Notes under the pieces: model-generated
Seen by the model: only the letters and a program-made list of their open reading frames with translations
What the model was told of the DNA's origin: nothing
Databases searched by the model: none
Translations under genes and position numbers: made by a program
Shown: positions 15,010 to 22,406 of the stretch, piece after piece
Layout: each line of letters starts with the position of its first letter
Numbering within the stretch: the first letter of the stretch is position 1
Source: Halorussus salinus
GTDB lineage: Archaea; Halobacteriota; Halobacteria; Halobacteriales; Haladaptataceae
Assembly: GCF_004765815.2 (NCBI RefSeq)
Contig: NZ_ML974128.1
Span: forward strand, 439,077 to 503,076
DNA: 64,000 nucleotides
Direction of reading: 5' to 3'

Positions 15010-17787
15010 CTATTTCGCGGCGGAGGCTCCGCCCGACTCGTCGCTCTCGTCGCCGTACTCGCCGCCGATTTCCTCCAGCACGCGGTCGTGGAACTCCTGT
15101 AGCACCGCGCTCTCGTCTTCGGCCAGCACCACGTCGCTGGCCATCAGCGTGGCGAGACCGAACGCCCGCGGCGTCGGCGTGTCCACGCGGTGCTGTGTCA
15201 CCGCTAGCTCGCCAGACTGCACGTCGGCCAGCACCTCCTCGATGGCCGAGACGGCGAGTTTGTCCTCGATTATCTCCCGGTAGGTCTCCTCGACGACCGC
15301 GAAATCGTCCAACTCCTCGGCGAATCCCAACAGCATCTCGCTGGAGACCTGCTGTTCGCTGGCGGACTTCTCGTAGCCCTTGTAGCGTTTCAGAATCATC
15401 AGCGACCGCGTGGCGTCGATGCGGAAGTACCGCTGGAGGAGGTCCGTGCCGTCGAGCGCCGACCGGAGGTCCGGGCGGACCTCCTCGGGGTCGATGTCGC
15501 GCAGAATCTCGGCCACGTCCACCTTCCGGTTGAGCGGCATCGACACCGTGAACCCGTGGTCGGCGACTGCGACCGTGACGTTGGTGTTGGCCGCGTTGGC
15601 ACACCGGTAGGCGACGAGCCGCGAGAGACCGTCGTTGAACTTCCGGCCGTAGTTCGAGTGGACGTAGTAGTGACGCTCGTACTCGTCGCGGTCCAACTCG
15701 ATTTCCACGGCGAGGCGCGTCGTCGTGCTGACGCTCTCGGGACCGGCGTACCGGACCTGCTCGTCGAACATCCGGGCGATGGCGCGGACGCTGTTCTCGT
15801 CCAGCGGAAACTCCCGGAGCCAGACCCGGACCGCGGGCTTGCCTCGCTTCTGGAACTTCTCCAGCAGGTCGCCCTGAAAGTCGAGGATGCTCCGCCCGAG
15901 GTCGTAGGAGAGGGGCAACCGCTCGGAGAACCACGAGGGGACGGTCGGTCGCCCGTTCGTCCTATCGACGTACACCTTCGACCCGCGGCGGTACTGGTAC
16001 TCGAAGGTCTGGCCGCCGAGGACGAACACGTCGCCCTTTTCGAGGGTGTCCAGATACTCCTCGTCCAAGTCGCCGACCCACTCGCTGTCGGCCCGCGTGA
16101 ACACGTCACAGGTGAACGAATCCGGAATCGTCCCGATGTTGGTCATGTAGATGACCCGCGCGAGTCGCCCCCGTTTCCCTATCAGGGGTTCGCCCACGTC
16201 GAACTCCGGGTAGTGGTACTCCCCGTCCGGCGGGTCGTTCTCGTCGCGCCAGATTTTCGCGTAGACGTTCTTGTCATCCAACCCCTCGTAGTCCGAGGTC
16301 AGATACCGGAACAGCGTCTCGAACTGCTCGTCGGAGAACTCGCGGTAGGGGTAGGCCCCGCGCAGAATCTCGCGGACCTCGCGCTCGGGGCGCACCTCGT
16401 TGATGGCCATCCCGTAGACGTGCTGGGCCGCCACGTCGTAGGCCTCTTCCGGAACGAAAACCCGGTCCACGAAGCCCTCTTCCGCCTTCTTGAGCATCAC
16501 CGCGCACTCCACGAGTTCGTCGCGGTCGAGCGCGACGACCCGGCCCGTCACGGTCTGGCCGAGTTGGTGGCCCGCCCGCCCGACGCGCTGGAGGAGCGAC
16601 GCCACCGACTTCGGCGAGCCGATTTGGACCACGAGGTCGATGTGGGGCATGTCGATGCCCAACTCCAGACTCGTGGAGGTCGTCACCACGTCGAGCGTGC
16701 CGTCCTTCAGGTCCTGCTCGATGGACTGGCGGGCCTCCTTCGAGAGACTGCCGTGGTGACAGCCGGAGTTCTCCTCGTCGTACTCCGGGTACCGCTCCCG
16801 CAAGTTCTGCAAGACGCGCTCGGCTCCGGACCGCGTGTTCGTGAAGACCAGCGTGTTCGTGTGGTCGCCGATGAGGTCGTGGAGTTGGTCGTAGAACCGC
16901 TCGTTCACCACGTCCCGAGGAGTCCCGATGAGGTCGTCGGTCGGACACTGCAACTCGATGTCGAACTCCCGCACGAACCGGGTGTCAACGATTTCGTAGT
17001 CGCGGGGCGTCGGGTCGCGGGCGGCCTCGGAACCGCCGACCTCACACCCGACCAGAAACTCCGCGATGTCGTCCAAGGGTTCGACCGTCGCCGAACAGCC
17101 GATTCTGGTCGGCGAGGTCTCGGCCATCCGCTCCAGTCGCTCCAGACTCACCGCGAGGTGGGTGCCGCGCTTCCCGTCGGCGAGGCTGTGAATCTCGTCC
17201 ACGACGACGTACTCGACCGTTTCCAACTTCTGCTTGAACTTCGGCGAGTTGAGCAGAATTGCCAGCGTCTCGGGCGTCGTGTTGAGGATGTGGGGCGTCT
17301 TCTCAAGCATCTTCTGGCGGGCCGAGTCGTCGGTGTCGCCGTGGCGGATGGCGTGGCGGACCGACGGGTCGCCGTCCATCTTCTCGGCGATACCGCGCAG
17401 GGGCACCTCCAGATTCCGGTGGATGTCGTTGGCCAGCGACTTCAGCGGCGAGACGTAGAGGCAGTAGACGGAGTTGTCCAAGCCCTCCTCGCGCTCGCGC
17501 TCGCGGCGAAACAGTTCGTTCAGGATGGCGGTGAACGAACTCAGCGTCTTCCCGCTCCCGGTCGGCGAGGCGACCAAGGCGTTCTCGCTTTCGTGGACGA
17601 GCGGGATGGTCTCCTTCTGGGGCGGCGTGAAGAAGCCGCCGTTCTCGGGCACGAACGCGCCGAACTCCTCGACCCACCACTCCCGGACTTCCGGTTCCAG
17701 CGATTCGAGGACCGCGGCGTCGTCGAGGGCCACCGACTCGGCGTCGAAGTCGAACTCCTCGCGCGCCAACAGCTCGCGCGCTCCCAT
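15010..17787 (-). CDS. lhr: Lhr-family DEAD/DEAH-box helicase
   Basis: A 925-aa superfamily 2 helicase of the Lhr (large helicase-related) type, acting in DNA repair or recombination. Motifs: Q-like FTPPQKETIPL, Walker A SPTGSGKT (74-81), motif Ia YVSPLKSL, the DEIH box (197-200), SATVEPL, then the second RecA domain with LVFTNTRSGAE, TTSTSLELGIDMP and QRVGRAGH. The C-terminal 450 residues form the Lhr-specific winged-helix and core domains. Length fits archaeal Lhr. The large open frame on the opposite strand is a high-GC shadow. It converges with larA. Confidence 0.95.
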   Translation of the reverse strand: MGARELLAREEFDFDAESVALDDAAVLESLEPEVREWWVEEFGAFVPENGGFFTPPQKETIPLVHESENALVASPTGSGKTLSSFTAILNELFRREREREEGLDNSVYCLYVSPLKSLANDIHRNLEVPLRGIAEKMDGDPSVRHAIRHGDTDDSARQKMLEKTPHILNTTPETLAILLNSPKFKQKLETVEYVVVDEIHSLADGKRGTHLAVSLERLERMAETSPTRIGCSATVEPLDDIAEFLVGCEVGGSEAARDPTPRDYEIVDTRFVREFDIELQCPTDDLIGTPRDVVNERFYDQLHDLIGDHTNTLVFTNTRSGAERVLQNLRERYPEYDEENSGCHHGSLSKEARQSIEQDLKDGTLDVVTTSTSLELGIDMPHIDLVVQIGSPKSVASLLQRVGRAGHQLGQTVTGRVVALDRDELVECAVMLKKAEEGFVDRVFVPEEAYDVAAQHVYGMAINEVRPEREVREILRGAYPYREFSDEQFETLFRYLTSDYEGLDDKNVYAKIWRDENDPPDGEYHYPEFDVGEPLIGKRGRLARVIYMTNIGTIPDSFTCDVFTRADSEWVGDLDEEYLDTLEKGDVFVLGGQTFEYQYRRGSKVYVDRTNGRPTVPSWFSERLPLSYDLGRSILDFQGDLLEKFQKRGKPAVRVWLREFPLDENSVRAIARMFDEQVRYAGPESVSTTTRLAVEIELDRDEYERHYYVHSNYGRKFNDGLSRLVAYRCANAANTNVTVAVADHGFTVSMPLNRKVDVAEILRDIDPEEVRPDLRSALDGTDLLQRYFRIDATRSLMILKRYKGYEKSASEQQVSSEMLLGFAEELDDFAVVEETYREIIEDKLAVSAIEEVLADVQSGELAVTQHRVDTPTPRAFGLATLMASDVVLAEDESAVLQEFHDRVLEEIGGEYGDESDESGGASAAK

Positions 17788-17860
17788 TTGCAGGTCCGTT
17801 AGGAGCGGACGGTTAAGACGGTTTGGCCCCCGGAGTGAAAGTGAAAACGCTCCGCTGTGC

Positions 17861-18014
17861 GGTCGTTCGGTAGGCTTCTCTCCCGGCGCGTGCGGCGTGG
17901 GTCGTTCGGTTGGCCTCTCCCCCGGCGCGTGCGGCGTGGGTCGTTCGGTTGGCCTCTCCCCCGGCGCGTGTGGCGTGGGTCGTTCGGTTGGCCTCTCCCC
18001 CGGCGCGTGCGGCG
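17861..18014. repeat. Four tandem 39-bp repeats
   Basis: Units begin ggtcgttcggt and end ggcgcgtgcggcgtg, starting at 17861, 17900, 17939 and 17978. The first unit has a few changes; the middle two differ by one base and the last is slightly short. The 39-base period is a multiple of three, but no start or ribosome site supports a protein. The unit's ggcgcgtgcggcg end matches the terminal bases of the adjoining dispersed repeat, so the array may have grown from that end. Confidence 0.85.
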
Positions 18015-18148
18015 CGGCCTCCCGTGGCCGCGCCAGTCGCGCGAGGGCTGAGGACCGCAGCGAAGCGAGGACCGCAAGCGGTTGGGGAGGACGTGGCCTG
18101 CGGTGGCGGTGCGGTCGCGGTGACTCCTTTGCTCAAGCCTGAAGCTAG
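18001..18148 (-). repeat. Dispersed intergenic repeat, copy A
   Basis: Read on the minus strand, it starts ctagcttcaggcttgagc, passes cctccccaaccgc and ccctcgcgcg, has a hairpin tggcgcggccac / ggccgcgcc, and ends gcacgcgccg. Copy B at 22178-22330 has the same blocks in the same order and similar length. It is not coding. It overlaps the last 39-bp tandem unit by about 14 bases. Confidence 0.7.
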
Positions 18149-18173
18149 CCTTCTCTCTTATTCACGTTCTTTT

Positions 18174-18241
18174 CCACCTCCACCTCCACCTCTACCTTCA
18201 CCTCCACCTCTACCTCCACCTCCACCTCCACCTCCACCTCC
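18174..18241. repeat. CCACCT hexanucleotide tract
   Basis: About eleven consecutive CCACCT units with a few C-to-T changes. One strand is all pyrimidine plus A, so it is strongly asymmetric. It is a simple-sequence repeat prone to slippage, sited downstream of the SRPBCC gene. No coding role is supported. Confidence 0.85.
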
Positions 18242-18310
18242 GAGAAAAACGATAGCCACGTGGCCGCCAAATAGGACAGAAGAAACCTCTAACGCGCTGA
18301 TTGTACGAAC

Positions 18311-18709
18311 TCAAATCCGCTCGCTCAGTTCCCCGAGCGCGACCGCACAGACCGGCGCGTAGCCCGCCGCCAGCAGGGGGACCTCGAACACCACTCGACA
18401 CCCGCCGTCCAGCGGTTCGACCCGGTGGCCCGTCGCGGCGATACCCGAAATCTCCCACGTCCAGCGGTACTCCTCGCAGGCCGTGACCTCGAAGGAGAGG
18501 CCGACGCCGAACGTCGTTTCGAGCGTCCCGGTCGTCCCCTCCCGAATCCGGTCGTCGCTACAGACGACCCCCGCGACCAGCGGCCCCCACTCGGCCCACT
18601 CGCCGGTGTCGGTCAGCAACTCCCAGAGCCGTTCGGCGGGCGCGTCGAATTCCTCGGCGACTTCCAGACGACGCCCCTCGGGCGTCCGACCGAACTTCGT
18701 CGTGACCAT
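18311..18709 (-). CDS. SRPBCC-family (START/Bet v 1-like) protein
   Basis: A 132-aa protein with the typical opening RRLEVAEEFDAPAERLWELLTDTGEWAEWGP of the polyketide-cyclase/SRPBCC fold: first strand, then the alpha-helical V/LxxLLTD segment. It continues with FGVGLSFEVTACEEYRWTWE and ends in a long helix. Such proteins bind hydrophobic ligands in a cavity. ATG at 18709; the frame extends further upstream only as an antisense shadow of the next gene. Ligand unknown. Confidence 0.85.
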   Translation of the reverse strand: MVTTKFGRTPEGRRLEVAEEFDAPAERLWELLTDTGEWAEWGPLVAGVVCSDDRIREGTTGTLETTFGVGLSFEVTACEEYRWTWEISGIAATGHRVEPLDGGCRVVFEVPLLAAGYAPVCAVALGELSERI

Positions 18710-18940
18710 GCCGGACTCCTCGGAGTCCGCCACCAAAATTCCGGCGCTCCAGCTCAAATTTAAGTCTTTGCCACCTCTCGGAAGTGAAATCACGACCGAT
18801 AGCTCGCTTCTAGACCGTTTCGGTCGAATTTGCGTATCGAGGGCTAATATAAATGACTCGGCGTCGGGAACCGCCCCGAACGCGCCGCTCGCCCGGCAAG
18901 TCCCAAAGCCATTAACACGGTTCGGACCGGCGAGTCGAGT

Positions 18941-19684
18941 ATGCGAGTCACCTTTCTCGGCACCGGCAGTGCGATGCCGACCGGCGAGCGCTACCAGACC
19001 GGTATCGTCGTGACCGACGAGGAGCGCGACCGCCACCTCCTCGTGGACTGCGGGAGCGGGGTCCTCCATCGCCTCCAGCAGTCGGGCATCGGCTACGAGG
19101 AGATATCCAGCGTCCTCCTCACGCACCACCACTTGGACCACGTGGCCGACCTCCTCCCGCTGTTGAAGGCCCGCTGGCTCGCGGGCGAGGAGCATCTCGA
19201 AGTCGTCGGCCCGACCGGAACGAAGGCGCTCGTGGACGACCTGCTGGAGGTGTTCGACTACCTCGAAGAGCGCATGGACCTCCGGGTTCGGGAGGTCGGT
19301 GCCCACGAGTTCGAGGTCGCCGGATTCGAAATCGAGGGCTACGAGACCCGCCACTCCCTGCCGTGTCTGGCCTACCGCTTCGGCGAGGAGTTCACGTTCA
19401 GCGGCGACAGCGAGGCCTTCGAGGGGTTGGCCAACTTCGCCGACGGCTGTGACGTGCTGGCTCACGACTGCTCGTTCCCCGACGACGTGGACGTGGACAA
19501 CCACCCGACGCCGACCCAACTCGGCGCGGCGCTCGCGGGGTCGGAGGCGGACATCGGCAAAGTGTTCCTGACTCACCTCTACCCGCACACCGAGGGCCGC
19601 CACGAGGAGATGCTCAAATCTATCGAGGCGGAGTACGACGGCGACGTGCGGTTCGCCGATGATTTGCGGACTGTCGAACTGTAG
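18941..19684 (+). CDS. Ribonuclease Z-like metallo-hydrolase
   Basis: A 247-aa MBL-fold protein starting MRVTFLGTGSAMPTGERYQT, the opening typical of RNase Z and related hydrolases. Metal residues are THHHLDH (H62, H64, D66, H67), TRHS, FSGDSE and the final THLYPH. It is shorter than true tRNase Z (about 310 aa) and lacks an obvious exosite arm. Most likely it is an RNase Z-like hydrolase of unknown substrate. TATA-like cattaacac lies 25-30 bases before the ATG. Confidence 0.88.
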   Translation: MRVTFLGTGSAMPTGERYQTGIVVTDEERDRHLLVDCGSGVLHRLQQSGIGYEEISSVLLTHHHLDHVADLLPLLKARWLAGEEHLEVVGPTGTKALVDDLLEVFDYLEERMDLRVREVGAHEFEVAGFEIEGYETRHSLPCLAYRFGEEFTFSGDSEAFEGLANFADGCDVLAHDCSFPDDVDVDNHPTPTQLGAALAGSEADIGKVFLTHLYPHTEGRHEEMLKSIEAEYDGDVRFADDLRTVEL

Positions 19685-19747
19685 CCTCGACTTCGATTCG
19701 TCCGCTCGCGGCGAACTGTTTTACCCTGTCACTCCCTCACGTAGCTC

Positions 19748-20002
19748 GTGACCGACCAGTGCCCCTACTTGGAGTACCGTTCGCTGTCCGACGGAGACGA
19801 CGAGGAGGCCCCGAGTGAAACGACCGAGGAGGCCGCCGACCCTCACTCCGACCGACCGTACTGCACCGCGGCCGACGAGTTCGTCCAACCGATGCGCGCG
19901 GACATCTGCAACGACCGCTACGACCTCGACCACGAGGAGGACTGCGAAATCTATCGGGACCGCGAGAGAGCGAGCGACGGAAACGGGAGCGACGGCGAAT
20001 GA
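19748..20002 (+). CDS. Small four-cysteine haloarchaeal protein
   Basis: An 84-aa acidic protein with a GTG start. Conserved-looking blocks are CPYLEYR (C5), PYCTAADEFVQPMRADICND (C39, C54) and HEEDCEIYR (C66), flanking a variable acidic linker. Four cysteines and a His suggest a zinc or iron-sulphur site. I recall relatives across haloarchaea but no characterised function. Its stop overlaps the next start (ATGA), tying it to the BKACE enzyme. Confidence 0.8.
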   Translation: MTDQCPYLEYRSLSDGDDEEAPSETTEEAADPHSDRPYCTAADEFVQPMRADICNDRYDLDHEEDCEIYRDRERASDGNGSDGE

Positions 20003-20838
20003 CCTACGACGACTACCTCGACGGCGACCCCGTCGTCGTCACCGCGGCGCTGACCGGCGGCGTCCACGGCAAGGAGGCCAACCCGAACCTGCCCGAGACG
20101 CCCACGGAAATCGGCCGAGCGGCCGCAGAGTGCGAGGAGGCCGGTGCGGCCGTGGTCCACCTCCACGCGCGCCGACCGAGCGGCGAACGCTCCTTCGACC
20201 GCGAGCGGTTTCAGGCCGTCACCGACGAAGTGCGCTCGCGGACGAATCTCGTCGTCCAGCACTCGACCGGCGGGACCGGCGCGCCGCTCGACGCGCGTCG
20301 GCAGGCCCTCCGGACCGACCCGCCGCCGGAGATGGCCAGCCTCGACATGGGACCGCTGAACCGCTATCGGCACCTGACCAGCGAGAACACCCGCGGGACC
20401 ATCGACGCGCTCTACGACGAGATGGCCGAGCGGGGAATCAAGCCCGAGATGGAGGTGTTCAACGACGGCCACCTGAACGAGGTCCGCGCGCTACTGGAAC
20501 GCCGGGACCTCGCCGAGCCGGTGTACGCGACGCTCATCTTCGGCGGCGGGACGACCGCGCCGCCCTCGCCGCGCAATCTGCTCACCGCCGCGGACCACTT
20601 ACCCGACGGCGCGCTGTTCAACACCCTCGGGTTCGGTCGTCACCAGCTTCCCCTCACGACGATGGGCATCCTGCTCGGCGGGCACGTCCGCGTCGGACTG
20701 GAGGACAACGTCTACTACGACCGCGGAGAACTCGCCGAGAGCAACGCCCGACTGGTCGCCCGGACCGCCGACCTCGCCGAGACGCTGGGCCGCGAGCCAG
20801 CGACCCCCGACGAGGCCCGCGAGATTCTGGGGCTGTGA
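19999..20838 (+). CDS. BKACE family (beta-keto acid cleavage) enzyme
   Basis: A 279-aa TIM-barrel protein of the 3-keto-5-aminohexanoate cleavage family. These zinc enzymes condense beta-keto acids with acetyl-CoA. Seen: VVVTAALTGGVHGKEANPNL, the zinc-binding HLHAR (H54, H56), EMEVFNDGHL, and the C-terminal GLEDNVYYDRG. Length is normal. The family covers many substrates, so the specific reaction is unknown. It is translationally coupled to the four-cysteine protein upstream. Confidence 0.92.
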   Translation: MTYDDYLDGDPVVVTAALTGGVHGKEANPNLPETPTEIGRAAAECEEAGAAVVHLHARRPSGERSFDRERFQAVTDEVRSRTNLVVQHSTGGTGAPLDARRQALRTDPPPEMASLDMGPLNRYRHLTSENTRGTIDALYDEMAERGIKPEMEVFNDGHLNEVRALLERRDLAEPVYATLIFGGGTTAPPSPRNLLTAADHLPDGALFNTLGFGRHQLPLTTMGILLGGHVRVGLEDNVYYDRGELAESNARLVARTADLAETLGREPATPDEAREILGL

Positions 20839-20931
20839 CTCGTCGCGACGGCGACCAGTCGGTTACGCCCGCGTCACCTGCTTACTCCTCCGTCCGACAA
20901 GGCTCAAGGTCGCTGTGCGGCTAGGGGACGT

Positions 20932-21411
20932 ATGAGCGACTCGGAGACGCCGCCACTCACCGACATCAACCACGTCACGAACATCTGCACCGACATGGAC
21001 CGCACCAAGGAGTTCTACGAGGAGGTCCTCGGATTCCACACGGTCAAGATGACCGAGAACTACGACGACCCCGGCACGAAGCACTACTACTTCTCGCCGA
21101 CCCCGGCGGGCGAACCCGGCACCGTCGTCACCTACTTCGAGTACCCCGATTCGCGGGGCAACCCCGGTCCGGGTGCCTCCCACCACTTCGCGCTGGGCGT
21201 CGCGGACGGCGAGACCCTGCGCGAGTGGCGCGACTACCTCCGGTCGCAGGACGTTCGCGTCTCGCCGGTGCAGGACCGCACCTACTTCGAGAGCATCTAT
21301 CTGGCCGACCCCGACGGTCTAACCATCGAAATCTGCACCGAGGGACCGGGCTTCGGCGTGGACGAGGAGACGCCGGGAACCGAGTTCGTCGCGGCACCGG
21401 AGAAGCGATGA
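20932..21411 (+). CDS. VOC (glyoxalase/dioxygenase) superfamily protein
   Basis: A 159-aa protein with two beta-alpha-beta-beta-beta modules. The candidate metal ligands are the His of DINHVTNICTD, the His pair of GASHHFALGV and the Glu of GLTIEICTEG. ADPDGLTIEI is the typical VOC end. Such proteins include glyoxalases, extradiol dioxygenases and resistance proteins. It overlaps the next gene by four bases (ATGA) and so is likely co-expressed with a carboxylesterase-type hydrolase. Confidence 0.9.
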   Translation: MSDSETPPLTDINHVTNICTDMDRTKEFYEEVLGFHTVKMTENYDDPGTKHYYFSPTPAGEPGTVVTYFEYPDSRGNPGPGASHHFALGVADGETLREWRDYLRSQDVRVSPVQDRTYFESIYLADPDGLTIEICTEGPGFGVDEETPGTEFVAAPEKR

Positions 21412-22097
21412 CGGCGAACCGCAACCCCCACGCTGGCGAGGCCGACCCCCACGAGGGCCAACCGGTCGCCACCGCTGGCGCGGCCGCCGACGGCGCTCCC
21501 ACCGCGGAGGCCGACAGCGCGGTCGTGTTCGTCCACGGTCGCGGCGCGACCGCAGAGGGAATGCTGGAGATGGCCACCGAGTTCGACACCGAGGGCGTGG
21601 CCTACCTCGCGCCGCAGGCCCGCGGCCGGACGTGGTATCCCCACTCGTTCCTCGAAGCCATCGAGCAGAACGAACCCAGTCTCTCGTCGGCGCTGGACTT
21701 TCTGGCTCGGGTCCGCCAGCGCGTCCTCGACGCCGGAATCCCGGCCGACCGCCTCTGCTTCGTCGGGTTCTCGCAGGGTGCCTGTCTGTCCAGCGAGTTC
21801 GTCGCCCGGAACCCCGAGCGATACGGCGGGCTGGCGGTCCTGAGCGGCGGCCTGATTGGGCCGGATGGAACTCCTCGGGACTACGACGGCGACTTGGAGG
21901 AGACCCCGGTATTTTTGGGATGCGGCGACCGCGACCCTCACATCCCGGTCGAGCGCGTCCACGAGACCCGCGACGTGCTGGCGGAGTTGGGCGGCGACGT
22001 GACCGAGCGCATCTACGAGGGGATGAGCCACGGCATCAATCAGGAGGAGATGGCGTACGTCCGGAATCTGGTCGAAGACGCGACTTCTGACGAGTGA
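21408..22097 (+). CDS. Alpha/beta hydrolase (phospholipase/carboxylesterase type)
   Basis: A 229-aa protein. After a 36-residue acidic/Ala-rich leader, AVVFVHGRGATAEGM begins the hydrolase fold. The nucleophile elbow is GFSQGA (S122), and GCGDRDPHIPVERV and GMSHGINQEE supply the acid (D176) and His (H208) of the triad. It resembles LysoPLA/carboxylesterases. ATG at 21408 overlaps the VOC stop. T-runs just downstream (atttttgac, gtttttcgg) may terminate the pair. Confidence 0.92.
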   Translation: MTANRNPHAGEADPHEGQPVATAGAAADGAPTAEADSAVVFVHGRGATAEGMLEMATEFDTEGVAYLAPQARGRTWYPHSFLEAIEQNEPSLSSALDFLARVRQRVLDAGIPADRLCFVGFSQGACLSSEFVARNPERYGGLAVLSGGLIGPDGTPRDYDGDLEETPVFLGCGDRDPHIPVERVHETRDVLAELGGDVTERIYEGMSHGINQEEMAYVRNLVEDATSDE

Positions 22098-22406
22098 ACT
22101 GCCGGATTTTTGACTGGGATGTTTTTCGGCGTAGGATTCCGACGAGTCACGTAGAAGTATACGTGACGAACAGGTCGCTAGCTTCGGGCTTGAGCCTATC
22201 ATACCGCCACTGCACAGCACCGCAACAACCTCACACCTCCCCAGCCTCCTGCGCTTCTCGGCCGACGGCCTGCGATGCTCGTCCCTCACGCGGTTGGCGC
22301 GGCCACTTCGGGCCGCGCCAGCACGCGCCGAGGAGACGGTGAAACAAGCGCGCCGGGACGGAATACCCGGATTCGGGCCAACAGTCGAAATACTGATTGA
22401 AACGCT
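22098..22406. other. 309-bp intergenic region holding repeat copy B
   Basis: T-rich stretches at 22107-22124 probably terminate the hydrolase transcript. A short inverted repeat cacgta/tacgtg lies at about 22149-22166. The rest is repeat copy B with its GC-rich hairpin. No gene is seen. Confidence 0.6.
22178..22330 (+). repeat. Dispersed intergenic repeat, copy B
   Basis: It opens ctagcttcgggcttgagc, continues with ctatcataccgc and cctccccagcc, and carries the strong hairpin gcgcggcc-acttcg-ggccgcgc (about 22297-22318) before ending gcacgcgccg. Order and length match copy A (18001-18148, inverted), and its middle matches the truncated copy C at 34671-34748. Confidence 0.7.

Larger units (their letters stand above)
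17788..18310. other. 523-bp repeat-rich intergenic region
   Basis: Between lhr and the SRPBCC gene there is no convincing coding sequence. The region holds, in order, four 39-bp tandem repeats (17861-18014), an inverted copy of a dispersed repeat (18001-18148) and a CCACCT hexanucleotide tract (18174-18241). Frames running through the repeats give only periodic Arg/Gly or Pro strings. Confidence 0.7.

Noticed and set aside
15556-17802. A 748-codon open frame antisense to lhr
   Set aside because: It exactly mirrors a well-supported helicase gene, is rich in Arg/Val/Gly with no domain, and long antisense frames are expected at this GC content.
17861-18014. Possible CRISPR array
   Set aside because: The 39-bp units are directly adjacent with no unique spacers, and no cas genes are present.
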